Below, piece after piece: positions 1-11,307 of a stretch of 64,000 nucleotides of DNA. Position 1 is the first letter of the stretch; every line of letters starts with the position of its first letter. The position numbers and the translations under genes were made by a program. The notes beneath the pieces are model-generated. The model did no database searches. It saw nothing but the letters and a program-made list of their open reading frames with translations, and was not told the DNA's origin. Origin of the DNA: Stagonosporopsis chrysanthemi (Eukaryota; Ascomycota; Dothideomycetes; Pleosporales; Didymellaceae); the NCBI GenBank assembly GCA_022560025.1, contig JAFISE010000094.1:62001-126000 (forward strand), in the 5' to 3' direction.

Positions 1-1203
1 AGCTGTCGCTCTGGGCTTCTTCGTCACCAGCTTGACTCCCTGACGCGGACTCCCAGTCATTGTGGCTACCGGCATCGAGATCCATCTCGCGCCTTGCAAA
101 GGTCGAGGCAGCCACCATATCATCGGTCAGACCGAAATCTTCAACGTTCTGCATATAGTCGTCCATGGCGGCGTCGCGAGGATTGACATGCCCGGCAAGA
201 AAATCGCCCATGGCTGGACGATCCTCGACAGGCAACCACCCTACACCAGGCTTTGACCGAGACTCCCATGCTGTTGTAGTGCCTTCCCACGAAGCCTTGT
301 CTCCTCTTCGTTTCGCGAATGTTGCATCGGTCACGATGTCGGTGTCTGAATCGGTATCGGCATCTTGGGGGAAGGCGGCAGGAGCAGTAGTAGAAGAAGC
401 AGGTTGTTGATCTGGGGAAGGTTAGTGACTGGTGGAGGTGGCGCCAGTGCAGGATCGTACCTTTTACTCTAATGCTGACGTTGACCTTTGGCTGAACATG
501 CACATCCTCGACAGGGACTGAAGCAGACTCGGCGACCTGTGCAGCGACTTCTTCTGCCTTGACGCTAGCCTTCTCGATCGCTTGGTTCACAGTCTCGGCG
601 ACTGCGGAAGCTTGCTTTGGTGGAAGAGGGCTTTCGACTCTCGAAGCAGCGAGGGACAGAGGCGCCGATGTGTTGCCACGCCCTTGGAAGATGACCTCGT
701 CGCTCGAACCGCTGGAGGCCTCTGACGGAGCTGGAGAGGGACTCCGGATCGCCATCTTAGCCATGGCTCTGGTGTTGTCGGGTGGCAAAGCGGACGAAGA
801 TGTGGAAGGTGCGATTGACTCGTCGTCGGACTCGGAACCAGAAGTTTCTGCAGTCGTCTTCTCGCGCTCCTTGATGGTGCCCTCCAGCATGCCAGCACTG
901 ACAAACTCGACAGGCATGTCGCGCAGCTTCTTGCCCGATTCGAAGGCGTTCTTGCGGTGGTCGCGAACGTAACGTGCTTCGTCGGCGAGGGAGAACTTGG
1001 TCTTTGGCCTCTCTACTGGCAGCAAGTCAGCAAGCAGCACTGTGGCGTTTGACGTGTAGACGAGCGCGCAACAACGTACCCTCATCGTCCGACCAGCCTT
1101 GGAACTTGGAGGGCGTGCGGCGCGGCGCGTGTTTCTTGGGCGTGTTCTTAGGCGTGCCCTTTGCGGAGCCCTTGCTCTTGTTCTTGCCCTTGTTCTTGCC
1201 CAT
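1..1203 (-). CDS. sqs1: SQS1-like G-patch/R3H splicing factor, N-terminal part (partial)
   Basis: Partial gene running off the left edge; only the N-terminal ~350 residues are here. Exons read 1203-1080, 1015-461 and 411-<1, joined by introns 1079-1016 and 460-412, both GTACG...CAG and phase-consistent. The start is the ATG at 1203, followed by a Lys/Gly-rich basic stretch (MGKNKGKNKSKG). Family-like blocks are FSLADEAR, LRDMPVEFVSAG, a VIFQGRG block and an acidic DAAMDDYMQNVEDFG segment, in the order I recall from fungal SQS1, a nuclear protein that activates the spliceosomal helicase Prp43. The diagnostic R3H and G-patch domains would lie beyond the window, so the name is an inference from the N-terminal half. 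The middle is Ser/Glu-rich and probably disordered. Confidence 0.62.
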
Positions 1204-1877
1204 GGCGACGGTGGCGTGCGGCTGCACGGTGAGAGTGAAGGTGGAGTGCCTGCGCGGCGAATGCTCAGGTACAGCAATTAACGATGATGGTGACTTTCGC
1301 AGTGGCGGCGGGGACTAGGGCTTATCGGCGCGTATCGCTGGGTCTGGCGGTGCTCGTGCGCAAGCTGTTCGCCGGGGGCCGGCCAAGGCATCGCACCGCA
1401 GCGCAGTTGCAGAGGCAGAGGCACAGGGCATATGGGCGTATGGCTGCTGGCTGCTGGCATGCACGGGTACCTGTGAATACCGGGCAGGTACCTGTGGATG
1501 GAGGCCGTGTGCCTTTGCATGCTGGAGAGCGCCAACGCAGCAGGGCGTTTGGTCGACGTGCGGCACGACGTGACACAGGCACCTGCACGCCCCTCCCCCA
1601 CCACGGCCGTCAAGGCAGCTGGCAGCATGACTTGGCCAGGGTCTCGAGCTGGGGAAGCTGGCCGCAACCCAGCGCACTCCGCCCTTGACAGCCACGCAGC
1701 ACCTGCTGCATTCCTTCCTAGAGCACCTGCATAGCCAGCCCGCGCCAGAGACCCGAGCAGAGTCGCGGAGCACGTCTGGATGTGAGACCTCGAGGCCGCC
1801 GCACCCCCGACCTCCGCCGCCGCCGCCTCCACCACCGCCGCGGCCTGCAATAGCCGCATCCACTGCACTCCGCCACC
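1204..1877. promoter_or_regulatory. Divergent intergenic region, SQS1-like / ATG4
   Basis: 674 bp between two divergently transcribed start codons, so it should hold both promoters and 5' leaders. It contains two similar GGTACCTGTG(A/G)AT stretches near 1469-1500 and a CCG/CCA-rich tract at about 1806-1842 just before the ATG4 start. No clear TATA box seen. Confidence 0.5.
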
Positions 1878-3328
1878 ATGAACGACTTCGAGCGCGTCGG
1901 CCGCAACCTCGTCCGCACCTTCTACGACCCGCTCCCCACCAACGACTCCAAGGACCCCATATGGCTGCTCGGCGAGCGCTATGATCCCAACCCACCGCTG
2001 CGCTCGCCGCCTAGCGACACCCCCTCGGCCACTCGCTTCACCGAGACCCCCCAGAACGAGCGCGGCGAGGACGAGAGCTGGATAAGGACCAGCGTCGACG
2101 AGACCGATCGCAAGGAAGCACCGAACGGGCAAGATCCGGCACAGTATGGCGGCTGGCCTTCAGCCTTCCTCGACGACTTCGAGTCGCGGATATGGATGAC
2201 CTATCGCTCAGGCTTCACAGCAATCCAGAAGAGTCAGGATCCCAAGGCAACAGCGTCTATGAGCTTCCGCGTGCGCATGCAGAATCTTGCCTCTCCAGGC
2301 TTCACCTCAGACACAGGTTTCGGCTGCATGATCCGGAGCGGGCAATGCATCCTGGCCAACGCCTTGCAATCACTGAGGCTGGGGAGGGACTGGAGATGGC
2401 AGGAGCATACAACAGATCCGACACACTGCGAGATACTGTCGCTCTTCGCAGATGACGCAAAAGCCCCCTTTTCAATACATCGCTTTGTCGAACACGGCGC
2501 TGCAGTGTGCGGCAAGTACCCAGGCGAGTGGTTTGGACCGTCAGCAGCAGCGCGCTGCATCCAGGATCTCGCCAACAAGCACAAGGATGCTGGACTGAAA
2601 GTTTACGTCTCTGGTGACGGCGCAGACGTCTACGAGGACAAGCTGAAGCAGATCGCCGTCGACGACGACGGAAACTGGCAGCCTACGCTCATCCTCGTAG
2701 GCACCAGACTGGGCATCGACAAGATCACGCCCGTCTATTGGGAGGCGCTCAAGGCCGCTCTGCAGATGAAGCAGAGCGTTGGCATCGCAGGGTAAGCAGG
2801 CAGCAACGCCCTCCCTCTAATCTATCGCGCCACGCAAAGCTAACACAAGCACGCAGCGGCCGCCCATCAGCATCCCACTACTTCGTCGGCACTCAAGGCA
2901 ACACCTTCTTCTACCTGGACCCGCACAGCACACGCCCTCTCCTCCCCTTCCACACCGCACCCTCCGCTTCCACCTCCGAGACCATCCCCTCACCCCCACT
3001 CACTTCCTCCACCGCCTCAGCAACCACAATCACCGACTCGCAAACCACCATCGTGCCCTCACCCAGCGACTCGTACACCCCCGACGACATAGCAACATGC
3101 CACACGCGCCGCATCCGGCGCCTGCAGATCCGCGAAATGGATCCCTCGATGCTGCTCGCCTTCCTCGTGACCTCCGAGGCCGACTACGAGGCCTGGAAGG
3201 AGGGCGTGCAGAGCGTCCAGGGCAAGTGCGTGGTGCACGTGCAGGAGCGGGAGCCGGCCCCGCGGGGTGAGGAGCGGGAGGGCGCGGTGGACGAGGTGGA
3301 GAGCTGGGACGAGGACGGGCTGCAGTAA
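1878..3328 (+). CDS. atg4: Cysteine protease ATG4 (autophagy)
   Basis: Exons 1878-2791 and 2857-3328, giving 461 residues. The single intron (2792-2856, GTAAGC...CAG) falls inside the conserved SVGIAGGRPS block and restores it exactly. ATG4 is the cytosolic C54-family protease that cleaves the C-terminus of Atg8 to expose glycine for lipidation and later removes Atg8 from phosphatidylethanolamine. The catalytic cysteine lies in TGFGCMIRSGQ (Cys150); the Asp/His pair is in FYLDPHSTRP (Asp326, His328). IWLLGERY near the N-terminus is also typical of the family. A Ser/Thr/Pro-rich insertion follows the DPH motif, as is usual in filamentous fungi. The C-terminus is acidic (DEVESWDEDGLQ). Confidence 0.95.
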
Positions 3329-4299
3329 TTGGGCTGGTGGGTACGCAACAGGTGGGGTGGGAAGGGAGAACTGCAATGATATCATACGGGACGGCGGCCA
3401 TGGCATTTTTTGGAGTTTGGGAATGAGTTTGGGTAGGGCAGATACGCAATCAATCGCACATGCCAGCTTCGCGCTACGCTGCGCTTTACACGTGTGGCTT
3501 GCATCTTGCTCATTCTCATCATTGTGGTGATTTTTTGAGGTTGATTCTGGTGGCGAACACGTCCAAGCGCAAATACCTATGCACTTGCCTTGCTCATATG
3601 AGTCCAGCGTGGAATCGCGTCCCCGATCCGTTTGCGTTTCTCAGTACCATGGATATGCCACATCTGGCATACGTCACTGCTCCAATCATCTCGACGTGTC
3701 AGATCCATAGTTCGGCGCCTCTTCTGGTGGTCGTCGTGGTGCTGCCGACTTGCTAAGCTCGCGCGCATAGTCGTGACAATGTCGCTGCGGTCCTCAAAGC
3801 GTCCAGATGCAGAATCCCGCATAACTGCCTCCATTGCGTGGAGTTCGGAAACACGCCTTTCGAGATTTGGCGTGCTGCTGATTTTCTATCTCATTCTGAT
3901 TACTGGTTTGCGTGGCTGTACATAGGCGACGCGATGTGTCACGCCGCGACGCGTCTGACGTATAGGTCGTGCTCGAGTCCAGACTGCGCATTAGTACAAA
4001 GTCCAAACTTGATCGACAAACAAAGTCCAAACTTAGTGAACATGACTGATCCAAAACAAAAAAGGAAGTGGAGACAGTGTATGAATGTTGGAAAAATTGA
4101 TTCGTTCCCGTCTGCGTTTGGTATAATGTACAGACCCCAGATGGATCGTGTCAAACCATCATGACACGATGACGCATGGACAAGCAAACCGACCCATGAT
4201 CACATTAGAAAATGACCCATGAACACCGTCACCCCGTAACCACCTTGTCGAAAGACAAGCAAAAGAAACCCAAAGAAGCAAACCATCAAATCAAGCACT
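3329..4299. other. Intergenic, convergent ATG4 / H2B 3' ends
   Basis: About 970 bp between two stop codons. It has a 15 bp direct repeat (3996-4010 and 4020-4034, ACAAAGTCCAAACTT). Small ORFs here have no coding character. Nothing else recognised. Confidence 0.5.
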
Positions 4300-4910
4300 C
4301 TATTTGGAAGAAGAGGAGTACTTGGTGACGGCCTTGGTACCCTCAGACACGGCGTGCTTGGCAAGCTCACCGGGGAGGATCAGTCGTACTCTGCGAACGG
4401 GGTCAGCAAATGGCACTCAGGTCGAGGATGAAAGAGGGAGAGCGTACGAGGTCTGGATCTCACGCGAGGAGATGGTGGACTTCTTGTTGTAGGCAGCGAG
4501 CTTGGATGCCTCGGTGGCGACGCGCTCGAAGATGTCGTTGACGAACGAGTTGAGGATGGACATGGCGCGGTTGGAGATACCAGTGTCGGGGTGGACCTGC
4601 TTGAGGACTGCGGACGCGTCAGAAAACTCTGCTCGATGAAACAAGACGATGCGATTGCAACGCGAGGATGCAATCAAGGACCGGAGGCGACCGAAGACGC
4701 GTGCCAATGACGCGCCTCGAATGCGCTCGAGATTGCAGACTCACCCTTGTAGATGTAGGAGGAGTAGGTCTCCTTCCTGGTCTTGGTGCGCTTCTTCTTG
4801 TCGCCGGAGGGAGCGGCGGTCTTCTTGCCAGCCTCCTTCTTCTCAGCAGGAGCCTTGCCGGCCGGGGCCTTGCCGCCGGTGGTGGGAGTCTTCTGGGCCT
4901 TGGGGGGCAT
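4300..4910 (-). CDS. htb1: Histone H2B
   Basis: Exons 4910-4745, 4607-4448 and 4390-4300 give 138 residues, normal for fungal H2B. The first intron (4744-4608) splits YIYK/VLKQVHPDTG and the second (4447-4391) splits SSREIQT/SVRLILPGEL; both joins rebuild the invariant histone sequence. The N-terminal tail is rich in Lys/Ala/Pro (MPPKAQKTPTTGGKAPAG), and the C-terminus is AVTKYSSSSK, which carries the ubiquitination-site lysine region. H2B pairs with H2A in the nucleosome core. It lies head to head with the H2A gene across a 520 bp shared promoter, the standard fungal arrangement that keeps the two co-expressed in S phase. Confidence 0.97.
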
Positions 4911-5430
4911 TTTGAGAGGTGGTAAGTGTGTGGGTGAAAAAGGTGGTGGTTAAGGCTGGTGGAGCTGGGCTGCGATGGAGACGGTGAGTGCGTGGGTGAG
5001 AATCGAGATGGAGGGAGAAAGGTCGCTGTCGGGCGGGGACGCGCTACTTATGGCGAGCGCGCTGCGTGTTGTGATCCAGCAGCGCCTGGCGGGCCCGTGC
5101 GCGAGCTGCTGCTGCTGAATCAGAGCGGCCATGGAGGGGCGGGCGCGGCGACGCCTGAGTGGCCGGCTAAGCGAGGCGAGTGTGATCTTGCGCAGCAGGC
5201 GGGCGCGCCCCAAGCTGCGACGCTGCCAGAGCTCCCGTCGCGCTAGCCGGCCAGTTGATCTCGCGCACCACAACACGCCCGCGCCGTCCTTATAAGTCGT
5301 CGCCGCCCCCCACCACCAGCAAGCAATCCATCGTCTCGACACTCCACGCCCACCACACGCTCCCAGCCCATCTTCAGCTCCCAGCACCACCACCTCCCAC
5401 CTTTTCCAACCAACCCCCAAATCTCTCAAA
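4911..5430. promoter_or_regulatory. Bidirectional H2A/H2B promoter
   Basis: 520 bp between the divergent H2B and H2A start codons. A TATA-like CTTATAAG at about 5289-5296 sits ~135 bp upstream of the H2A ATG. On the other strand a CATAAGTA sequence near 5047-5056 sits ~140 bp upstream of the H2B ATG. The symmetry suggests each gene has its own core promoter and shares the GC-rich centre. The regulatory role is inferred from layout. Confidence 0.7.
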
Positions 5431-6088
5431 ATGACTGGCGGCAAATCCGGAGGCAAGGCCAGCGGCTCCAAGTCCAACGCCCAGTCGTAAGTTGCGCCTT
5501 TTCCCTTTTGCGCGCCTTGCGCACCGTCTCTGGTGTTTTGACTTTGCGTTTTTGCATCTTCAACGCTTGGATTCGAAGCCTTTGACGCGTCTTACATCCA
5601 CTTGACGCGTCTTTTTCGGTCCACCTCCACCAGCTCCATCATGCGCAAGCCTTATTGAGTTTCTTTGACCGTTGTCTGACATTGCGCAGTCGTTCTTCCA
5701 AGGCCGGTCTCGCCTTCCCCGTCGGTCGTGTCCACCGTCTCCTCCGCAAGGGCAACTACGCTCAGCGTGTCGGTGCTGGTGCTCCCGTCTACCTCGCGGC
5801 CGTCCTTGAGTACCTTGCGGCCGAAATCCTCGAGTTGGCTGGCAACGCTGCGCGCGACAACAAGAAGACCCGTATCATCCCCCGCCACCTTCAGCTCGCC
5901 ATCAGGAACGACGAGGAGTTGAACAAGCTTCTTGGCCACGTCACCATTGCCCAGGGTGGTGTCCTCCCCAACATTCACCAGAGTACGTCTCCTCTTCCAG
6001 TGTTTTCCACTTCCATTGCTAACGCGATCCAGACCTCCTGCCCAAGAAGACAGCCAAGCCTGGCAAGGGTCCTTCTCAGGAGCTGTAA
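5431..6088 (+). CDS. hta1: Histone H2A
   Basis: Exons 5431-5486, 5690-5982 and 6033-6088 encode 134 residues. The N-terminal exon reads MTGGKSGGKASGSKSNAQ; the second carries the histone fold (AGLAFPVGRVHRLLRKGNY, ending in VLPNIHQ); the last reads NLLPKKTAKPGKGPSQEL. The C-terminal SQEL is the fungal H2A SQ motif phosphorylated by ATM/ATR-type kinases at DNA breaks, so this is canonical H2A (H2A.X-like) and not H2A.Z. Intron 1 (5487-5689) is long for this locus; intron 2 (5983-6032) is short. It partners with the divergent H2B gene. Confidence 0.97.
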
Positions 6089-6919
6089 GCGCGCTTTGCG
6101 TTTGAGTTCTTGCTTCATCGGTGTTTCTTCATGGGTCTTTTCATCTGCAATGATAATGGGAGTCTGACTGGGTTTGGGTTCACGGCTTTTCACGGGGTTA
6201 TACCAGAGCTGTATATTAGCTGGTCGCATTTTGGCCAGATGCTCATGAGCTGAATCGAGCTATATCACTTCACTTCCCTTCCCCTTTCGTCGTGACTTCT
6301 AACTCTAGCTTTGGATTTCGTCTTTGATTTGTCTGGCATCGCAGCTCATAGGCGCCGAGTCCGCTGACGACATGCATTGACGCAACTAGCTAGCGCAGTT
6401 CGGTGATGCATTCGAGCTACGTCACTGCCAGCTGCGATTTCCAGTGCCTGGACAGTGGCCACATGGCACGATTTCGCAGTGCATCGCAAAAGACTGCGAG
6501 TTGAGACATTGGCGATATTTGCTCACAGCGCGAGTTCCGCCATGGTTGACTTTAGGCTTTTGCTCCTTTGAGCTGCAGACGGCAGATGGTGAGTTCGCAA
6601 ACGTGCCTGGTTTGAAGCTCTGCGAAAATGAGATTAGGCATCTCATATCATGTGAAACGCAAAACTTGGGAATCAAGTTCCATCCGTTTGACACAGCGAC
6701 CGATGTACAAGAATAGCTAGGCATCTCAGCACTTACTGTATGACCGGTGTCAAGCGACTAGGAGGGTGACAGAGCACACAGCGATATAACAAGCGAGATG
6801 GAGCATTGAACAAAGAAGATTGATTCGCATCTAACTATCCTCGCGCCCCTGCGCATCGCATCAATGTGTGATATGTACACCTACAAATGCTTCTCCCCCC
6901 ATCATCCGTCCCCACCCGC
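6089..6919. other. Intergenic, H2A 3' flank / complex I LYR gene 3' flank
   Basis: About 830 bp between convergent genes. It includes the H2A 3' UTR. A 90-codon ORF at 6444-6716 has no recognisable features and was not accepted. Nothing else seen. Confidence 0.45.
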
Positions 6920-7492
6920 TTATGGGTTCATCCATTTCGGTGGAGCTGCACCCAATTAGCAGTGCATCATTAGTCATGTGTTCAGCAGAAGCACTCACGA
7001 TCCAAAATCGGGACAGGCAGGTTGCGCTCGTACTTTGAGCCTGTACACATGTTAGCATTGCCGTGTCCGCGGCCGGTGCGGATATGTATCCGGGGGATAT
7101 GGCAACGCACCTCCTGGGGCCGTGGGTGGGCGGTATGGGTCGGGGTGCTTCCACTTCTCAAGCAGATCCTCCGTCTCAGTGATCAGTGCCTGTTTGCAGC
7201 TATCAGCGCGGTCCTGGTGCATGGTCACGGCGCCTGGCGCTGGTGCTGAGCGCTGTGCGCCGGGTGTGGATGGCCTACGCACCCTCTGCTGTCGCGGCTC
7301 TGTGACGTGTCGGTTCGCCTCGAAGAGACCGCGGAGGTACACTGCCTGGCCGCGCCAGAGGTATCGGTGGACGCTCCAGTCGAGCGCGAGCTTCAGCGAC
7401 CGCCTGTAAAGGCTTCTGCGGGTGCGTCAGTTTCTGCGGGCCGCAGGCGGCGCGCGGGCGGCGGCGTACAGGACATGCTTCTTGGAGCTCAT
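6920..7492 (-). CDS. NADH:ubiquinone oxidoreductase LYR subunit (NDUFB9/B22-like)
   Basis: Five short exons: 7492-7470, 7415-7283, 7189-7111, 7040-6999 and 6945-6920, giving 100 residues. The joined protein reads MSSKKHVLSLYRRSLKLAL, then SVHRYLWRGQAVYLR, FEANRHVTEPRQQR, LLEKWKHPDPY and PTAPGGSKYERNLPVPILD, ending PPPKWMNP. This is the LYR-motif accessory subunit of mitochondrial complex I (human NDUFB9, B22). The LYR tripeptide and downstream helix bind the acyl carrier protein in this family. Each junction has GT-AG borders and the phases close; the intron between the first two exons is only 54 nt with a CTGAC branch site. No clear presequence, as expected for this subunit. It faces KGD2 across 288 bp. 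Confidence 0.9.
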
Positions 7493-7780
7493 GGCGATGG
7501 CGGCCCTTCCAGTCGTGTGCGTGGAGGAAGGGTTATGTGTGATGTGTGGCCGCAATGCCTCGTTGTCGACGGGTGCTTCGCGAGCTGCTCGACCTGAGGT
7601 GCAGGGCGCTTGGCATTACCACTAGCCCATGTTCCGACTGGCAGACTATGTTTCCGGGACGTCACAGTGCCCTGTTGCAGCTTGCAATTCCCTCACAACA
7701 CATCTGCCTCACCTCCTTTCGCGGCTCTTGCCCTTTCCATTTGGTTTTCATTGTTCGTGGTCTTCCGCCGGTAGCCCGTC
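7493..7780. promoter_or_regulatory. Bidirectional promoter between two mitochondrial genes
   Basis: 288 bp separates the start codons of the complex I LYR subunit (-) and KGD2 (+). Both products act in mitochondrial respiration, so shared control is plausible. This is inference from layout; no specific element was identified. Confidence 0.5.
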
Positions 7781-9389
7781 ATGTCGAGTCAACAGTGTCT
7801 CCGCCGCCTGCCCAGCGCATTGCGCTCCTCAGCCCTGCATGCAGGTGCTCGTTCTGCTGTCCGGGTACCCGCGGCGCGCAGCTACTCTGCCATTACAAGA
7901 GCAACCGCTTCCGGCCTCCTGAGCCAGGCTTCAAAGTGCGCAGTGCCATTGACAAGTGCAGGGGTGCAGCTAACCCAATGACAGACGACCTGGACAGCTC
8001 GCGACACAACGCCTCTGGACCCTCGATCAGACAAGAGGCTACGGTTGGTTACAGCGACACGCGGAATATTTTCGCTACTAACATTACTCCAGCCGATGTC
8101 ACCACCGTCAAGGTCCCTGAGATGGCCGAATCTATCACCGAGGGTACACTGAAGCAGTGGTCAAAACGTAAGGATGTCCGTCGCAGAGGAGCCCGGCGCA
8201 TACTGACAGCATGCAGAGGTTGGCGACTACGTTGAGCAGGACGAGGAGATTGCTACCATCGAGACCGACAAGATCGACGTTTCCTTGAACGCGCCCCAGG
8301 CCGGTACTATCAAGGAGTTCCTTGTTAACGAGGAGGACACCGTCACCGTTGGTCAGGATGTTGTCAAGCTCGAGATCGGCGGCGAGGCGCCAGCTGGCGG
8401 AGAGAAGGCAAAGGAAGAGACCAAGGAGCCTGCTTCCAAGGACCAGGAGACCGCATCGCAACCCTCTGGCGAGCAGGAGCAGTCCAAGTCGCAAGAGCAG
8501 AAGCAGCCCGAGCCCAAGAAGGAGGAGTCGAAACCTGAGCCCCCCAAGCAGGAATCCAAGCCTGAGCCCCCTAAGAAGGAGACCAAGAAGGAGTCAAAGC
8601 CTGCCGAGGAGTCAAAGCAGACCCAGCCTGGCAGCCGTGGCGAGAACCGCGTATGTTGAGCAAGAGCTCTTGCAAAAAGAATGCGCTAACAACATGCAGG
8701 TCAAGATGAACCGCATGCGTCTCCGTATCGCCGAGCGCCTCAAGCAATCCCAGAACACCGCTGCGTCCCTGACCACCTTCAACGAGGTCGACATGTCGTC
8801 CATCATGGAATTCCGCAAGCTCTACAAGGATGAGATCCTCAAGAACAAGGGCGTTAAGCTCGGCTTCATGTCCGCCTTCTCGCGCGCCTGCATCCTCGCC
8901 ATGCGCGACGTTCCTGCCGTTAACGCCTCTATCGAGGGTCCCAAGGGCGGCGACACCATTGTCTACCGCGACTACGTCGACATCTCTGTCGCCGTCGCTA
9001 CCGAGAAGGGACTCGTCACCCCCGTTGTCCGCAACGCCGAGAGCCTCGACATGGTCGGCATCGAGAAGGCCATCGCCGACCTCGGTAAGAAGGCCCGCGA
9101 CAACAAGCTCACCATCGAGGATATGGCCGGCGGTACATTCACCATCTCCAACGGCGGTGTCTTCGGCTCCCTGATGGGCACCCCCATCATCAACCTGCCC
9201 CAGACCGCCGTCTTGGGTCTGCACGCCATCAAGGACAAGCCCGTGGCCATCAACGGCAAGGTCGAGATCAGGCCCATGATGTACCTCGCCCTCACATACG
9301 ACCACAGGCTGCTCGACGGCAGGGAAGCCGTCACCTTCCTCGTCAAGGTCAAGGAGTACATCGAGGACCCCAGGAAAATGCTGTTGTAA
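7781..9389 (+). CDS. kgd2: Dihydrolipoyllysine succinyltransferase, E2 of 2-oxoglutarate dehydrogenase
   Basis: Exons 7781-7935, 7985-8043, 8093-8167, 8217-8650 and 8700-9389 encode 470 residues. Order: an Arg/Ser/Ala-rich mitochondrial presequence; a lipoyl domain from VKVPEMAESITEG with the lipoylated lysine in ETDKIDVS (Lys115); a long Glu/Lys/Pro hinge; and the CoA-dependent acyltransferase core ending in DHRLLDGREAV (His443 and Asp447 catalytic). The TCA-cycle E2 transfers succinyl from lipoamide to CoA and forms the core of the complex. No peripheral subunit-binding domain is visible, which fits KGD2 rather than pyruvate dehydrogenase E2. The first two introns have weak donors (GTGCGC, GTTGGT); they were chosen because only they give the expected RGYAD/VTTVKVPE junction without stops. 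Confidence 0.95.
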
Positions 9390-10416
9390 GCAGATGGTGT
9401 GATTCTGCTGTGAGGACGAAGATGTAGTTTCCCTTTTGTATATTCCTGTGGCTGCTTGGATGGATGGGCGGAGCCGGTCAAAGGCAATACCTGGGCAACT
9501 GGTATACGGGGAGTGCGCGATCTCGAGGTGTATGATTAGCTGATCAAGTGCATAATGAGCGTTATCTACCCACCCACACATCTACATATGTGCTTTTCTT
9601 TATTCTCTTATGGACATGTTACAACCTCTTTGCGGTGTTGTTGGTGTTGCGGTCGTGCTTGCACGTCCCGCGTGTACGCCACCGCATAATGCACACCCAA
9701 TATCTTTTTCCTCGAACATTTGACCGTGCACATTTTTTACTGGCCTCCTGTACCATCAACGAACCATCTGAATGGGTTATTCTTTGTTTGTGGGTGTTTG
9801 GCATTGCATACATGAAATTGGCTGTTAAATAACGTCCCGAAGATGTCGGTGTAGGTCATGGTTAATCGTGCATTTCAAGCTCAACATAATATCATTTAAA
9901 AAATCACTACACCCACCACCACAATTTTTCCGGCATAAAAACGCGTCAACGATATTACTGTACTACTGGGATTGTATCAAGCAAGGCCTTACACAAGCCG
10001 ATTGCGATGTGGTGGATTTATCGCGCATATGGCGATTTATCTATCACGACGCGACAGCCAGGACCAGCCTAGCCGCGTGGAGAGCGCACGCCATAACGTC
10101 AGCAACATTAAGCAAAGAATACAACAACAAAGGCGTCAGTACGCAAGCATTTAACTGATTCATTGTAGCCATATCAGACATGTAAAGACATATTTCCCGG
10201 GCGGCGAGACGCGTCTTTGCACACGTTCTGAACCACGACACCGCCACCGATACTGACAGCAGCGCAGCGTGCGCAGAGCCTACGAAGCTCGTCGGAACAT
10301 AACCATGATGAGAAAAACCTGCTTGGACCAAGGTGACCACCCCGATGAAGACAACCACACCAAGCTGTCAGCACCAGACACCATCGTTCGAACCGTGAGT
10401 GGATGGCCGAATAAGT
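9390..10416. other. Intergenic, KGD2 3' flank to MYND-gene 3' flank
   Basis: About 1 kb between convergent genes. It becomes AT-rich around 9700-10000. Short ORFs (for example 9548-9832) lack coding character. No RNA gene or repeat recognised. Confidence 0.45.
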
Positions 10417-11307
10417 TCAGGCATTCAGCACACCCAGCGTCTCCGACCGACAGACCTTCTTGTGGATCGACCAGTGCTTCTTCTGGCAGTCATAAGAGCA
10501 GTACTTACGACCCTTGCACCTCGCGCACTGCAGAAGCGCGGCACTGTCGCGTCCATGTCCTGCAGAGCATTCGGCGCACACACTGGGGTTGTGAATCTTG
10601 CTGCGCAGCTCCTTCATGATGACTGAATCGATGGAGTTTGTTCCACGAGCACCGAACATACTACCCGGACCACCCATGACGTTCAGACCCTTGAAGCCAG
10701 AGGCGTTGGGTGGCTCGTCGTCGTCTAAAGTGGAGTTGGCGGTTTCGAGAAGGTCCTTCGACTCGAAGTTGTAGGGCTCACCGGCCTTGAAACCTTTTGG
10801 GCCGAAAAGAGCCTTGTGAAGCTGCTTCAGGGCTGGCGACAGGAAGCCACTCTCCGTATAGACGACCTTGAGCATGTTAAGGGCGGACTCAGGAAGATGA
10901 CAACCCAGCGTCATGGCGCAGGCACCAAGCAAGACGTAACAGTAGACAGGATCGCGGAAGAGGTACTCGAGCTTTTGATCCTGGAGCCGTCTGGAACAGT
11001 GAGCATCTTGGTCTCCCAGGTCCTGATGCACTCGGCAAGTGCGCCAGAGTCGAGGTGCTTGCGCACGATGTCAGGGTGAGAGCCGCCACCGTATATGTCA
11101 AGGTGTATCTTGGCAACATCCTCATCGGACTTGCCTTCAGCTTTGGCGGCAGCTTCCAAGTCTTCCTAGAGCTTGCTCAGACCCATCTCATGGCCTAGCT
11201 CGCTGATCGTGTCGAAGTCATTGTCCGATTGAAAGAGACCTGCCTGACATTAAGCTTAGAATTGAGCTTAACCGAGCCTCGTACTTACAGTGACCCCAGG
11301 CACCCAT
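10417..11307 (-). pseudogene. MYND zinc-finger protein with in-frame TAG (probable pseudogene or sequence error)
   Basis: Exons 11307-11289, 11239-11032 and 10990-10417 close in phase to 267 codons, but codon 31 is TAG (11168-11166, complement). The preceding 30 residues begin MGAWGHCLFQSDNDFDTIS, a start common in fungal proteins of this type, and the frame runs on after the stop (EDLEAAAKAEGKSDED) as clean coding sequence. The C-terminus has a MYND zinc finger: CAEC, LQCARC, KYCSYDC, HWSIHKKVC. MYND fingers bind proline-rich peptides. No alternative splice removes the TAG without breaking the frame. The second intron is only 41 nt with donor GTGCAT, so it could also be decaying. Alternatives are a single-base assembly error (GAG to TAG), readthrough, or restart downstream. 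The partner and function are unknown. Confidence 0.7.

Noticed and set aside
1278..2132. 284-codon minus ORF across the ATG4 5' region
   Set aside because: Antisense to ATG4 and its GC-rich leader; low-complexity Gly/Ala/Val peptide.
8571..9581. 336-codon minus ORF antisense to KGD2
   Set aside because: Mirror of strong C-ending codon bias in KGD2; Asp/Val/Leu/His pattern without a domain.
11166..11288. Alternative acceptor CTCTAG that would remove the TAG in the MYND gene
   Set aside because: Joining it to the first exon creates an immediate TGA and removes the conserved LFQSDNDFD segment.
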